A stretch of 64,000 nucleotides of DNA from Parasphingorhabdus litoris DSM 22379 (GTDB taxonomy: Bacteria; Pseudomonadota; Alphaproteobacteria; Sphingomonadales; Sphingomonadaceae): NCBI RefSeq assembly GCF_020906275.1, contig NZ_CP086727.1:620001-684000 (forward strand), given 5' to 3'. The translations under genes were made by a program, and so were the position numbers. Below, in pieces: positions 35,144-43,812 of the stretch; within the stretch, counting starts at the first letter, position 1; every line of letters starts with the position of its first letter. The notes below the pieces were generated by a model. It saw only the letters and a list, made by a program, of their open reading frames with translations. It was not told the DNA's origin and made no database searches.

Positions 35144-35779
35144 ATGCGTAAATTTCTGATGGCTGCTGTTGCAGCGGGAAGCTTGTTCACAGCTGGATCG
35201 GCAAGTGCTGCGGTTGTGATGGGCGAGCTGACAGGCGGTTCTGCATTCAGAAACGGTGGTGTGTTCGAAGAACTGAACCCGGGTCCCGGTTTTTCTGTTG
35301 GCAGAAATAATCAGCAATCCAACAACCTGTTCGCCTTTAATGAGCAGCAAGGCGTTGCGCTAACCGCTGCGGTTGGCGGTCTCGCAGCTGGCACGCTTGT
35401 GAACAGTCATTATGTCTTTTTTGATCCCGCTGGTGGTCGTAGAGCCAGAGGCTATGTTGATTTTGACAGCGATATTCTGGGCGTTCTGACGACACGGGGT
35501 CCGCTAAGTTCGACCGACACTTTGCTGGGTCTCAGCAATGTGAACTATCTCAATCCGGGTGCTCGTGGTTTGGAAGGCAATGACCGTTTCAGCATCGCTG
35601 GCAACCGGATCAATGTTGACTTCCGGGCTTCCTCACCGGGTGACTTTGTCCGTGTTCTAACGGCTGCACCTGCAGTTCCAGAGCCAGCCACCTGGGCGAT
35701 GATGATCGGCGGCTTTGGCCTTGTGGGTGGAGCGCTGCGCCGTCGCCGCAAGATGACGACGAAAGTCAGCTACGCCTGA
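35144..35779 (+). CDS. PEP-CTERM sorting-domain protein, twin 2
   Basis: 211 aa from the ATG at 35144 (GGAAGAC upstream); the ORF extends in frame to 35123 without a better site. Signal peptide MRKFLMAAVAAGSLFTAGSA, then the same ectodomain as twin 1 (VMGELTGGSAFRNGGVF, AGTLVNSHYVFFDP, YVDFDSDILGVL) and an almost identical sorting tail from LTAAPAVPEPATWAMM to TKVSYA. Residues outside these motifs differ considerably, so the copy is not very recent. Each gene has its own promoter region and terminator. Confidence 0.92.
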   Translation: MRKFLMAAVAAGSLFTAGSASAAVVMGELTGGSAFRNGGVFEELNPGPGFSVGRNNQQSNNLFAFNEQQGVALTAAVGGLAAGTLVNSHYVFFDPAGGRRARGYVDFDSDILGVLTTRGPLSSTDTLLGLSNVNYLNPGARGLEGNDRFSIAGNRINVDFRASSPGDFVRVLTAAPAVPEPATWAMMIGGFGLVGGALRRRRKMTTKVSYA

Positions 35780-35804
35780 ATTTTCACATCATTGAAAAGA
35801 TAGG

Positions 35805-35834
35805 AGCCGGCTCTCGAAAGAGGTCGGCTTTATT
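35805..35834 (+). terminator. Terminator-like hairpin after PEP-CTERM twin 2
   Basis: AGCCGGCTCTC / GAGGTCGGCT around GAAA, with one bulge and wobble pairs, followed by TTTATTCG. It reaches the stop codon of the convergent metH gene at 35830. Confidence 0.6.
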
Positions 35835-38460
35835 CGTTGAGATTGGGCCGTAGCCATTGCCGCGCTCGATCAAGCGAGACACCGCGCCGCTGCGCATAAT
35901 CCTCGACCTGATCCTCTCCGATACGGGCCACACCGAAATAATCGGCCTGTGGATGGGCGAGATAGAATCCGGAGACGGCGGCCGTGGGCGTCATCGCAAA
36001 GCTGGTTGTCAGCTCAATACCCGTATGCTCGGTCGCGCTCAGCATATCGAACAATATCGGTTTCAGGCTGTGGTCCGGACAGGCGGGATAGCCGGGGGCA
36101 GGGCGGATGCCCTGATATTGTTCCTTGATCAGCGCTTTGTTGTCCAGATCCTCGTCAGCTGCATAGCCCCACAGATCCTTGCGCACATGCTCGTGCATAC
36201 GCTCAGCAAAGGCTTCGGCTAGTCGGTCAGCCAGCGCCTTCAACAGGATGCTGTTATAATCATCCTTGTCCGCTTCGAAGCGCGCGACATGCTCGTCAAT
36301 GCCGTGCCCGGCGGTCACCGCAAAGCCGCCCATCCAGTCATCGGATGTATCGATAAAATCGGCGAGGCAGTTATTTGATTTGCCTGATCGCTTGCTGACC
36401 TGCTGGCGCAGCATAGGGAGGGCGACCTCCTCATTTTCCGGCGATACCATGATGTCATCACCATCCCGCCGCGCGCGCCACAGGCCAGCGACGCCTTTTG
36501 CGGTCAGCCATTTTTCGTTGACGATCCGGTCCAGCATTGCCTGCGCATCTTTATAGAGATCACTAGCGCTTTCCCCGACCACTTCATCGGTCAGGATCGC
36601 CGGGAAGGTTCCGGCCAGTTCCCATGCCCGGAAAAACGGAGTCCAGTCGATATAGTCGCGCAGTTCCGCCAAATTCCAATCTTCATAGATATGCAGGCCG
36701 GGATTCTTCGGGGCGGGCGCTTTCTGCTCCATATCAATATCCGCACCATTGGCGCGTGCTTCGTCCAGTGTAGTGAGTTTCTTGGCTGTTTTGCCTGCCC
36801 GCGCTTGGCGCACCTGCTCATAATCCTCGCGTGTACTGGCGATAAAATCTTTGGCCTGTGTTTCGCTGACCAATTGCGAGGCGACACCCACGGCGCGGCT
36901 GGCATCGAGTACATAGACAGTCGGGCCGGAATATGCCGGTTCAATGCGCAAAGCGGTGTGGGTTTTGGACGTCGTCGCCCCGCCGATCAGCAGCGGCATG
37001 GTCATATTGGCGCGTTCCATCTCTTCGGAGACGGTCACCATTTCGTCGAGCGATGGCGTGATCAGACCGGACAGGCCAATCATATCCGCATCATTTTCAT
37101 TCGCGGCTTTCAATATATCGGTCCACGGGACCATCACGCCGAGATCAATCACTTCAAAGCCATTGCATTGCAAGACGACGCCGACGATATTCTTGCCAAT
37201 ATCATGCACGTCGCCCTTGACGGTCGCCATGATGATCTTGCCCTTACCCTTGGCGCCTTCTTCCTTTTCTTCTTCGATAAAGGGGAAGAGATGGGCGACG
37301 GCCTTTTTCATCACGCGTGCGGACTTGACCACCTGCGGCAGGAACATTTTGCCCGATCCAAACAGGTCGCCGACGACATTCATTCCGTCCATCAAAGGGC
37401 CTTCGATAACCTCAATAGGCCGCCCGCCGGCATCCTTGACCGAAACCCGCATTTCTTCGGTATCTTCGATAATATGCGCATCAATGCCTTTGACCAGCGC
37501 ATGTTCCAGCCGCTTGACGACATCATAGCCGCGCCATTCGGCCGCCGCTTTTTCCGCCGCCTTGTCGGTGCCGCGAAATTTCTCGGCCAGCGTGATCAAC
37601 CGGTCGGTCGCATCTCCGCCCTCTTTGGGTTCGCGGTCGAGAATGACATCTTCGCAATGCTCGCGCAGGACCGGGTCGATATCGTCATAAATATCCAGCT
37701 GTCCGGCATTGACGATAGCCATGTCGAGCCCTGCGGGAATGGCGTGATAGAGAAAGACGCTGTGCATTGCCCGGCGCACCGGTTCGTTGCCGCGAAAGCT
37801 GAAGGACAGGTTGGAAAGGCCGCCCGAAAAATGCACATGGGGGCAGCGCTCTTTGATCTCGGCGACCGCTTCGATAAAATCCAGCCCATAGCGGCGATGC
37901 TCGTCTATCCCTGTGGCGACCGCAAACACATTGGGGTCGAAGATAATATCCTCGGGCGGGAAGCCGATGCCGGTGAGCAATTTATAGGCGCGCTCGCAAA
38001 TCTCGACCTTGCGGTCTTTTGTATCGGCCTGTCCCGTCTCATCAAAGGCCATGACGACAACAGCAGCTCCATAAGCCATACATTTGCGGGCATGGGCGAG
38101 AAATTCCTCTTCACCTTCCTTCATCGAGATGGAATTGACGATGGGTTTGCCGGACACGCATTTGAGACCCGCTTCGATGACCGACCATTTGGAGCTGTCG
38201 ATCATCACTGGCACGCGGGCGATATCAGGCTCCGCCGCGATCAGTTTCAGGAAGGTGGTCATCGCATGTTCGGCGTCGAGCAGGCCTTCATCCATGTTCA
38301 CGTCGATAATCTGTGCGCCATTTTCGACCTGCTGGCGCGCGACTTCGACGGCGGCTTCATAGTCGTCGTTGAGGATGAGCTTTTTGAACCGCGCGGAACC
38401 GGTGACATTGGTACGCTCGCCAATATTGACGAATTGCGCGGAGGAGGAAGAAGTGGTCAT
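35830..38460 (-). CDS. metH: Cobalamin-dependent methionine synthase, folate/B12/activation part (split MetH)
   Basis: 876 aa, lacking the homocysteine-binding N-terminal module, which is encoded by the preceding gene. In order: pterin-binding domain ([38 protein letters not shown]), B12 cap and Rossmann domain with the cobalt-ligand motif [17 protein letters not shown], and the C-terminal reactivation domain ([26 protein letters not shown]). The start ATG follows AAGGAAATCA, immediately after the paired palindromic element that separates it from the first metH part. The split arrangement is typical of sphingomonads and relatives. Confidence 0.97.
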   Translation of the reverse strand: MTTSSSSAQFVNIGERTNVTGSARFKKLILNDDYEAAVEVARQQVENGAQIIDVNMDEGLLDAEHAMTTFLKLIAAEPDIARVPVMIDSSKWSVIEAGLKCVSGKPIVNSISMKEGEEEFLAHARKCMAYGAAVVVMAFDETGQADTKDRKVEICERAYKLLTGIGFPPEDIIFDPNVFAVATGIDEHRRYGLDFIEAVAEIKERCPHVHFSGGLSNLSFSFRGNEPVRRAMHSVFLYHAIPAGLDMAIVNAGQLDIYDDIDPVLREHCEDVILDREPKEGGDATDRLITLAEKFRGTDKAAEKAAAEWRGYDVVKRLEHALVKGIDAHIIEDTEEMRVSVKDAGGRPIEVIEGPLMDGMNVVGDLFGSGKMFLPQVVKSARVMKKAVAHLFPFIEEEKEEGAKGKGKIIMATVKGDVHDIGKNIVGVVLQCNGFEVIDLGVMVPWTDILKAANENDADMIGLSGLITPSLDEMVTVSEEMERANMTMPLLIGGATTSKTHTALRIEPAYSGPTVYVLDASRAVGVASQLVSETQAKDFIASTREDYEQVRQARAGKTAKKLTTLDEARANGADIDMEQKAPAPKNPGLHIYEDWNLAELRDYIDWTPFFRAWELAGTFPAILTDEVVGESASDLYKDAQAMLDRIVNEKWLTAKGVAGLWRARRDGDDIMVSPENEEVALPMLRQQVSKRSGKSNNCLADFIDTSDDWMGGFAVTAGHGIDEHVARFEADKDDYNSILLKALADRLAEAFAERMHEHVRKDLWGYAADEDLDNKALIKEQYQGIRPAPGYPACPDHSLKPILFDMLSATEHTGIELTTSFAMTPTAAVSGFYLAHPQADYFGVARIGEDQVEDYAQRRGVSLDRARQWLRPNLNE

Positions 38461-38474
38461 TGATTTCCTTCTAG

Positions 38475-38570
38475 CCCCTCCCCTTCAGGGGAGGGGTTGG
38501 GGTGGGGTTGTCGTCGAAGAGGTGCTGGCCTGTAGCCCCCACCCCCGGCCCCTCCCCTGAAGGGGAGGGG
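38475..38570. repeat. Paired palindromic element (BIME-like), copy B, inside the methionine operon
   Basis: Two identical-stem palindromes in inverse orientation: CCCCTCCCCT-TC-AGGGGAGGGG at 38475-38496 and its exact reverse complement at 38549-38570, with GGGGTGGGG and CCCCCACCCCC arms inside. It fills nearly all of the spacer between the metH part 1 stop (38579) and the metH part 2 start (38460), so it is transcribed. Confidence 0.88.
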
Positions 38571-38578
38571 GGAGAATG

Positions 38579-39628
38579 CTATGCCGCCATCGTGAATGGC
38601 TCCAGCCCAGATAAACGTGTCTGGATCGCCGGCGATACCATTGCACGCGGCGTGGCGCTCTCGACAGCTTCGGCAATGGCAGAAATATGCTCCGGCGAGG
38701 TGCCACAGCAGCCGCCAACGATATTGACCAAGCCGTCATCTAGCCACTCGCCAATCAGCGCAGCGGTTTGATCCGGCGTTTCATCATATTCGCCGAGTTC
38801 ATTGGGCAGCCCGGCATTGGGGTAGGCCATTATCAGCGTATCGGCTTCCTTGGCCAACATCGCGAGATGCGGGCGCAACTGATCGGCACCAAAGGAACAG
38901 TTGAGACCCATGGTCAGCGGTTTCAGATGGCGCACCGCATGCCAGAAAGCCTCGACCGTATGGCCGGAGAGATTGCGGCCCGAAAGGTCGGTGAGCGTCA
39001 TTGAAATCATCAACGGCACATCGCGGCCGCTGGCCTGCGCAGCCTCCTGTGCGGCCATGCCGGCGCATTTGGCGTTGAGCGTATCGAAGATTGTCTCGAT
39101 CAGCAGAAAATCGACGCCGCCTTCGATGAGGGCATCGCATTGTTCGCGGTACACGCCTTTTAGATAGTCAAAGTCAATCTCGCGAAAACCGGGATCATTG
39201 ACGTCCGGTGACAGTGACAAAGTCTTGTTGGTCGGCCCGATGGAACCGGCGACAAAGCGTTTCCTGCCGTCTTTCGCTTCGGCCTTGTCGCAGGCCCGGC
39301 GCGCGATTTCAGCGGATTTGATGTTGATATCCTTGACCAGATGCTCGCAGCCATAGTCGGCCTGACTGATCTCGGTCGAACTGAACGTGTTGGTTTCGAC
39401 AATATCCGCGCCTGCCTCCAGATAGGCGGTGTGGATGCCTTCAATAATATCAGGCCGCGTCAGGCTGAGCAGGTCATTATTGCCTTTCTGGTCATCGGTC
39501 AGTTCCAGCGTGCCGCGATAATCGCGCTCGCCAAGGCCGTGATTCTGGATCGCGGTGCCATAGCCGCCGTCAAAGACGAGGATGCGCTCCGCCGCGAGCG
39601 CGCGGAGCTGTTCGCCGGGACCCGTCAT
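38579..39628 (-). CDS. metH: Methionine synthase homocysteine S-methyltransferase subunit (split MetH part 1)
   Basis: 349 aa from the ATG at 39628, which overlaps the metF stop (ATGA); the ORF extends to 39757 without a coupled start. The N-terminal MetH barrel: LVFDGGYGTAIQNHGL, VETNTFSSTEI, VAGSIGPTNKTLSLSP, the zinc cysteine region GLNCSFGADQLRPHL, and the paired zinc cysteines in VGGCCGTSPEHI. It delivers activated homocysteine to the B12-bearing partner encoded by the next gene. It lies in the operon ArsR-MT, metF, metH1, metH2. Confidence 0.97.
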   Translation of the reverse strand: MTGPGEQLRALAAERILVFDGGYGTAIQNHGLGERDYRGTLELTDDQKGNNDLLSLTRPDIIEGIHTAYLEAGADIVETNTFSSTEISQADYGCEHLVKDINIKSAEIARRACDKAEAKDGRKRFVAGSIGPTNKTLSLSPDVNDPGFREIDFDYLKGVYREQCDALIEGGVDFLLIETIFDTLNAKCAGMAAQEAAQASGRDVPLMISMTLTDLSGRNLSGHTVEAFWHAVRHLKPLTMGLNCSFGADQLRPHLAMLAKEADTLIMAYPNAGLPNELGEYDETPDQTAALIGEWLDDGLVNIVGGCCGTSPEHISAIAEAVESATPRAMVSPAIQTRLSGLEPFTMAA

Positions 39629-40581
39629 GCCGCCTTCTCCTGCGCCGCGCCGGAGGGGCGTTTGCCGAGCAGGTGGCAGATCGCGTAGCTCAATTCCGCG
39701 CGGTTGAGCGTGTAGAAATGAAACTGGCGGACGCCGCCGGCGTAGAGCTTGCGGCACAGTTCCGCCGCGACGGTTGCCGCGATCAGCTGGCGCGCCGCCG
39801 GGTGGTCATCCAGGCCTTCGAACAGGTCGTTCATCCACACCGGGATCTCTGCGCCGCACATACCCGCAAACTTCCGCGTTTGGGCAACATTCGATACCGG
39901 TAAGATACCCGGTACCAGTTCGGCATCAATCCCTGCCGCTCCCGCTGCATCCCGGAACCGGAAAAACGCCTCCGCGGTGAAGAAAAACTGAGAGATTGCA
40001 CGGCTTGCACCGGCATCCAGCTTGCGCTTCAGATTATCGAGATCGCTCTGCGGACAATTGGCCTCCGGGTGCGTCTCCGGATAGGCCGCCACCGATATCT
40101 CAAACGGTGCAATGTCCTTCAATCCATTCACCAGTTCCGCGGCACTGTTGTAACCTTCCGGATGCGGTTCAAAAGCCTGACCCTCAGCAGGTGGATCACC
40201 GCGCAGCGCGACAATATGCCGTACGCCGGCTTCCCAATAGGATTGCGCGACTTCCGCTATCTCCGCCTTGCTAGCGCCGACACAGGTCAAGTGCGCTGCC
40301 GCCGGAATAGGCGTTTCCTTCGCAATTCGCGCCACGGTGGCATGGGTTCGTTCCCGGGTCGATCCGCCTGCGCCATAGGTCACCGAAACAAACCGCGGGT
40401 TAAGCGGTTCGAGGGTCACAACGCTATCCCACAACGTCTGTTCCATTTTTTCCGTTTTCGGCGGGAAGAACTCAAATGAAACATCGGCATCACCGTTCAG
40501 TCCAGCGAAAAGCGGTACGTCCAGCGCCCTTTTTGCTTCTTCCAATTCAGTCAAGCCTAGGGGTTTGTTTTGTCCAGTCAT
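39625..40581 (-). CDS. metF: 5,10-methylenetetrahydrofolate reductase MetF
   Basis: 318 aa. MetF is an FAD TIM barrel that makes 5-methyl-THF for methionine synthase. Motifs: VSFEFFPPKTEKMEQTLW, VSVTYGAGGSTRERTHATV, HLTCVGASKAEIAEV, IVALRGDPP and the FAD/folate region ISQFFFTAEAF. Both its ends overlap neighbours by four bases (ATGA with the ArsR-methyltransferase gene upstream and with metH1 downstream), so the first three genes are translationally coupled. Confidence 0.97.
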   Translation of the reverse strand: MTGQNKPLGLTELEEAKRALDVPLFAGLNGDADVSFEFFPPKTEKMEQTLWDSVVTLEPLNPRFVSVTYGAGGSTRERTHATVARIAKETPIPAAAHLTCVGASKAEIAEVAQSYWEAGVRHIVALRGDPPAEGQAFEPHPEGYNSAAELVNGLKDIAPFEISVAAYPETHPEANCPQSDLDNLKRKLDAGASRAISQFFFTAEAFFRFRDAAGAAGIDAELVPGILPVSNVAQTRKFAGMCGAEIPVWMNDLFEGLDDHPAARQLIAATVAAELCRKLYAGGVRQFHFYTLNRAELSYAICHLLGKRPSGAAQEKAA

Positions 40582-41603
40582 AATTGCGCTCTTTTTTGAG
40601 AGAAATTGGAGGATAGGTCAGTGTCGCCACCAGGGTGAATTTGAGAAAGCCCAGATTTTCGGCCGATCCATATCTTAACTGTCAGCTTTCCGCCATCCAA
40701 CGTCCGGCTCTGCCCCATATCAATCTGTGACGCGGCGAACCATCGCTTCATGCTATCATCAGAAAAGCCCAGTCGTGCATGAGCATGAGTGGTCCGCAAC
40801 TCTTCATGGTCATGAGGAGCAAAATCCGTGATCATGATTGTGCCGCCTTCCCGGACAACCCGTGCTACTTCTGTAAGCACGGCTTCGGGATGCTGGGCAT
40901 AATGCAATACCTGATGCAAGAGAACGCTATCAACCTTGCCGTCGTCAATCGGCAAATTATTGAAATCACCCAGCTTGAGTTCCGTTTTTCGTGCCAATGC
41001 AGCCTGGTCGGTTTGATCCGATTCATTCCCCAATAGCTTTGCCCGAGCAAGCCGCAGCATCTCCGGACTTTTATCGAGCGCAGTGACTTTGTCGGATTTC
41101 GGACCGAACAGCTCAACCATCCGGCCGGTTCCTGTACCGATATCAAGCATATGGCCCAAATCGACATCTTTCAGCAGGGCAAGCATTGCTTGTTCCACAT
41201 CATCTTCTGGCAGATGCAAAGATCGGATAGCATCCCATTCTTCAGCATGTGCTTCAAAATAGCGTTCTGCCATTTTCGCTCGTGTCTCTCGCACCAGCGA
41301 TAATTGCGCGTCGTCTGCAAGCGCCTGCTCAGACGATATAACATCATCGGATCGAAACAATCGGCGCAATATGTCGAGTTGCGAGGCCTTTCCAGGGCGT
41401 AGGAAAACCCAACTTCCCTCTTTTCGACGTTCTGCAAGACCCGCCTCATCCAAAATTCGGATATGGCGAGAAATGCGCGGCTGACTTTGGTTTAATATTT
41501 GAGCCAATTCGCCGACGGCGAGCTCCATATTGAGCAATAACAACATGATTCGAACGCGCGTCGGATCGGCTAGAGCCCGGAATATGGTGAGTAGATCGTC
41601 CAT
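40578..41603 (-). CDS. sahR: ArsR-family regulator fused to a methyltransferase domain (SahR-type)
   Basis: 341 aa. N-terminal ArsR winged helix (about 1-90: FRALADPTRVRIMLLLLNME, QPRISRHIRILDEAGL) fused to a class I methyltransferase-like domain (about 140-300: MLDIGTGTGRMVELFG, VDSVLLHQVLHYAQHP). Known SahR regulators have this build, sense S-adenosylhomocysteine and repress SAM-cycle genes; here the next genes are metF and both metH parts. The symbol is provisional. ATG at 41603 gives the family start MDDLLTIFRALADPTRV; an ATG at 41615 exists but overlaps the -10 box and the 22-bp palindrome. Neither start has a Shine-Dalgarno, pointing to a leaderless message. Confidence 0.88.
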   Translation of the reverse strand: MDDLLTIFRALADPTRVRIMLLLLNMELAVGELAQILNQSQPRISRHIRILDEAGLAERRKEGSWVFLRPGKASQLDILRRLFRSDDVISSEQALADDAQLSLVRETRAKMAERYFEAHAEEWDAIRSLHLPEDDVEQAMLALLKDVDLGHMLDIGTGTGRMVELFGPKSDKVTALDKSPEMLRLARAKLLGNESDQTDQAALARKTELKLGDFNNLPIDDGKVDSVLLHQVLHYAQHPEAVLTEVARVVREGGTIMITDFAPHDHEELRTTHAHARLGFSDDSMKRWFAASQIDMGQSRTLDGGKLTVKIWIGRKSGLSQIHPGGDTDLSSNFSQKRAQL

Positions 41604-41612
41604 TTGGAAAAT

Positions 41613-41641
41613 CATATAAAGAATTCTTTATATGTAGTCAA
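41613..41641 (-). promoter_or_regulatory. 22-bp perfect palindrome combined with a sigma-70 promoter of the methionine operon
   Basis: The palindrome occupies 41613-41634, each arm being CATATAAAGAA. On the minus strand TTGACT (41641-41636), 17 bases, then TATATG (41618-41613) form a plausible -35/-10 pair, so the operator covers the spacer and -10. Transcription would begin around 41606-41603, at the ATG itself. Autorepression by the encoded ArsR-methyltransferase protein is the likely purpose. Confidence 0.72.
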
Positions 41642-41835
41642 TCCATTAGATTTGCTTTGTTTGAACGTCGATTTTTCGAAATGTTACAAAAAAAAGTCTC
41701 ACAGGATCATGGGGTAAGGATGTTCGCCATTGCTATCCTTTTTCCATACAGCTAAAGCACGTGGCCGTAAGCAGTTTGAGGGAGTTTATCAGCTGTTTGC
41801 TTGGTTTTTGAGGAATAAATTAGAGGGTTTACCCA

Positions 41836-42228
41836 ATGAAAAAAGTTACAACATCTATCGTTCTTGCAGGTGCGCTTGGCTTGGCCGCTTGTTCCGGTGC
41901 TGCTGACGATGCAGAAGCTGGTGCAGAAGAAGCTGTAGAAGGCACGGAAGCAACAGCTGAAGAAGCTGCTGACGACGCGATGACTGCTGCTGAAGGTTCT
42001 GCAGATGCCATGGGCGAAGCCGCTGCTGAAGCAACTGAAGAAGCTGGTGAAGCTGGTGAAGCTGCTGAAGGTGCAGCCGAAGAAGCTGGCGAAGCCGCTG
42101 AAGGTGCAGCCGACGAAGCTGCAGATGCTGCTGGTACTGCCACAGATGCTGCTACAGATGCCGCAAAAGGCGCAGCTAACGATCTTATCGAAAAAGGTGC
42201 AGACGCTGCAAAACGCGCTGTAGAATAA
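41836..42228 (+). CDS. Alanine/glutamate-rich lipoprotein of low complexity
   Basis: 130 aa. Lipoprotein signal MKKVTTSIVLAGALGLAACSG with lipobox LAAC, then about 100 residues almost entirely Ala, Glu, Gly, Asp and Thr, including imperfect tandem units (GEAAEGAAEEA, GEAAEGAADEA) and a basic end KGADAAKRAVE. The acidic, helix-prone composition resembles small envelope lipoproteins that form rods or coiled coils. Function unknown. A strong terminator follows. The opposite strand also contains a long open frame, an artefact of the repeats. Confidence 0.8.
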   Translation: MKKVTTSIVLAGALGLAACSGAADDAEAGAEEAVEGTEATAEEAADDAMTAAEGSADAMGEAAAEATEEAGEAGEAAEGAAEEAGEAAEGAADEAADAAGTATDAATDAAKGAANDLIEKGADAAKRAVE

Positions 42229-42251
42229 GCCTTTTGACATAGTCAATAAAG

Positions 42252-42280
42252 AGGGCTGCCATTTTGGTGGCCCTTTTTTT
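42252..42280 (+). terminator. Intrinsic terminator after the Ala/Glu-rich lipoprotein gene
   Basis: Stem GGGCTGCC / GGTGGCCC with two wobble pairs, loop ATTTT, then seven T residues. Confidence 0.82.
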
Positions 42281-42344
42281 GTCTGGTGCAGTTGTGTCTG
42301 TTGCTGAAACTTTGCAATTTAATGATTCTGGAAGGCGGCAAAAT

Positions 42345-42530
42345 ATGAAGCAGCAATATATTATTTATTTGGGTTTATTGTCTTTAGCAGCCTGTGGCCC
42401 GGCTCAGAATGATCCTGGGCCAGGCGGCGTTACTGTCGGGGAGGCGAAGGCGCTAGACGAGGCTGCAGAGATGTTGGACGAGCGCAATGCTCCGCCAGAA
42501 GATATATCCAACCAAGAGTCAGCGCAGTAG
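42345..42530 (+). CDS. Very small lipoprotein
   Basis: 61 aa from the ATG at 42345, preceded by GGAAGGCGG; the frame opening at 42264 begins inside the terminator. Signal MKQQYIIYLGLLSLAACGPA with lipobox LAAC, then a short polar mature part (GGVTVGEAKALDEAAEMLDE) ending NQESAQ. Such short lipoproteins are easily missed and their role is unknown. It is the second small lipoprotein in a row. Confidence 0.7.
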   Translation: MKQQYIIYLGLLSLAACGPAQNDPGPGGVTVGEAKALDEAAEMLDERNAPPEDISNQESAQ

Positions 42531-42551
42531 CGTTTCTGAACTATCGTTGAT

Positions 42552-43661
42552 TTACCGATTGTGATAGCGCCCGACGGCGCGCGTCACCGATTGCATCAAT
42601 CGCATTCGCTCTGGGACCGGAGCAGTTGTATCTCCTAGCATGACCGCAACCGCATATCGGCTGCCATCGGGGGCCGTCATTATACCGACATCATTATATC
42701 CTGTTGACACAGCGCCTAGGACTTGACCTGTACCGGTTTTGTGCAAAAACTCCCATCCAGCAGGGACACCGGCTTTCAACCGTTTGGGGCCGCTTCGGGT
42801 GCGTTTCAAAATGGATTGGAGCAATTGGGTAGAGTTTTCAGACAGCAATTCTCCGCGAGCCAACCGGTCCAGTGCGTTGACAATGGCACCGGGACTGGCC
42901 CCATCAATAGGGTCAGCAAGATAGTCTGAAAGTGCTTGCCTGCGTGTTTCAATCGGCAGATTTGCACGTGCGGTATAAAATTTGCGACCTTCTGACAGGC
43001 TCTGATTCCATTTTAGGCCAGCTATCTGGCTCTGCATCAGGCGCTCGCCCGGTCCGAATTTGATTTTGCCAAGGCGGCTGCGCCGAATGAAATCATTTAC
43101 GGCATCGGGGCCGCCAGCATGGCGCAGCAATGCGTCATTTGCAGTATTGTCGCTATAGGCGAGGGATTTATCGAGCAGCGTGTAGACGCTTTTGACCACC
43201 CCGCCGTTGCGATTTACCTCTGCGGCCATTGGTTGGTAGAATAAGGTGAGGTCGTCGGGGCCAATACGTATGGAATCCGACAGCGACAGCCGTCCTTGAT
43301 CAACTTTTTCGAGTAAGGCCATCGCGACCCACAGTTTCGACACGCTTTGCTGCGGGAAATTTTGATCTGCGCGGTGCCCAATGCTCCAGCCGCCGTCGAT
43401 ACTTTTGATTGCAATTCCCGTTTTGCCGGGAAACGTACGCCACAATTCAGCAATTTCGCGTTCGAGCACCGCATCCGGGCGGCTGCGGGACCGAGTGGTT
43501 GGCGGTGTCGTTTGGGTAGTCCGCGGATTCTCGTAGCGTGGCTGTGGTGCTTCGGTCCGTTGGTTGGCGGTTACCGGTCTTCCTTCTGACGGAGCGACAC
43601 AGGCGGTGGCGATACCAATTAGAACAGTAGTGGCAATCACGCGAAAATAACTCATAGGCAT
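42552..43661 (-). CDS. Class A beta-lactamase-like serine hydrolase (lipoprotein signal)
   Basis: 369 aa from ATG at 43661 (AGGGA upstream). A signal region ends in ATAC, a possible lipobox, and is followed by a Pro/Arg/Thr-rich linker. Three lactamase motifs are present in order: SVSK (106-109), SDN (170-172) and KTGTG (308-312). The omega-loop Glu motif (ExxLN) that deacylates beta-lactams is not evident; the corresponding stretch reads GLKWNQSLSEG. It may therefore be a penicillin-binding-type peptidase or another hydrolase rather than a working antibiotic lactamase. Confidence 0.85.
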   Translation of the reverse strand: MPMSYFRVIATTVLIGIATACVAPSEGRPVTANQRTEAPQPRYENPRTTQTTPPTTRSRSRPDAVLEREIAELWRTFPGKTGIAIKSIDGGWSIGHRADQNFPQQSVSKLWVAMALLEKVDQGRLSLSDSIRIGPDDLTLFYQPMAAEVNRNGGVVKSVYTLLDKSLAYSDNTANDALLRHAGGPDAVNDFIRRSRLGKIKFGPGERLMQSQIAGLKWNQSLSEGRKFYTARANLPIETRRQALSDYLADPIDGASPGAIVNALDRLARGELLSENSTQLLQSILKRTRSGPKRLKAGVPAGWEFLHKTGTGQVLGAVSTGYNDVGIMTAPDGSRYAVAVMLGDTTAPVPERMRLMQSVTRAVGRYHNR

Positions 43662-43812
43662 ACAACAATCCCTGTTTCGGATGGCTTGGCATACGGCACA
43701 GATACCAAGTCATTGAACATAGCAATCCTCTCTAAGTAACCCGACTCGCCTGAACAGAGCCAAAACCAGTCTTTGCGATGAACGATTCTGAGTGTGCGAC
43801 AAACGGCAGATA

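Noticed and set aside
36691..38463. A 590-codon open frame antisense to metH part 2
   Set aside because: It is the mirror of a well-conserved gene; composition follows the third-position bias of metH and it matches no family.
41752..42246. Cys/Ser/Phe-rich open frame opposite the Ala/Glu-rich lipoprotein
   Set aside because: Artefact of GCT/GAA repeats read backwards; the plus strand has the lipobox, ribosome site and terminator.
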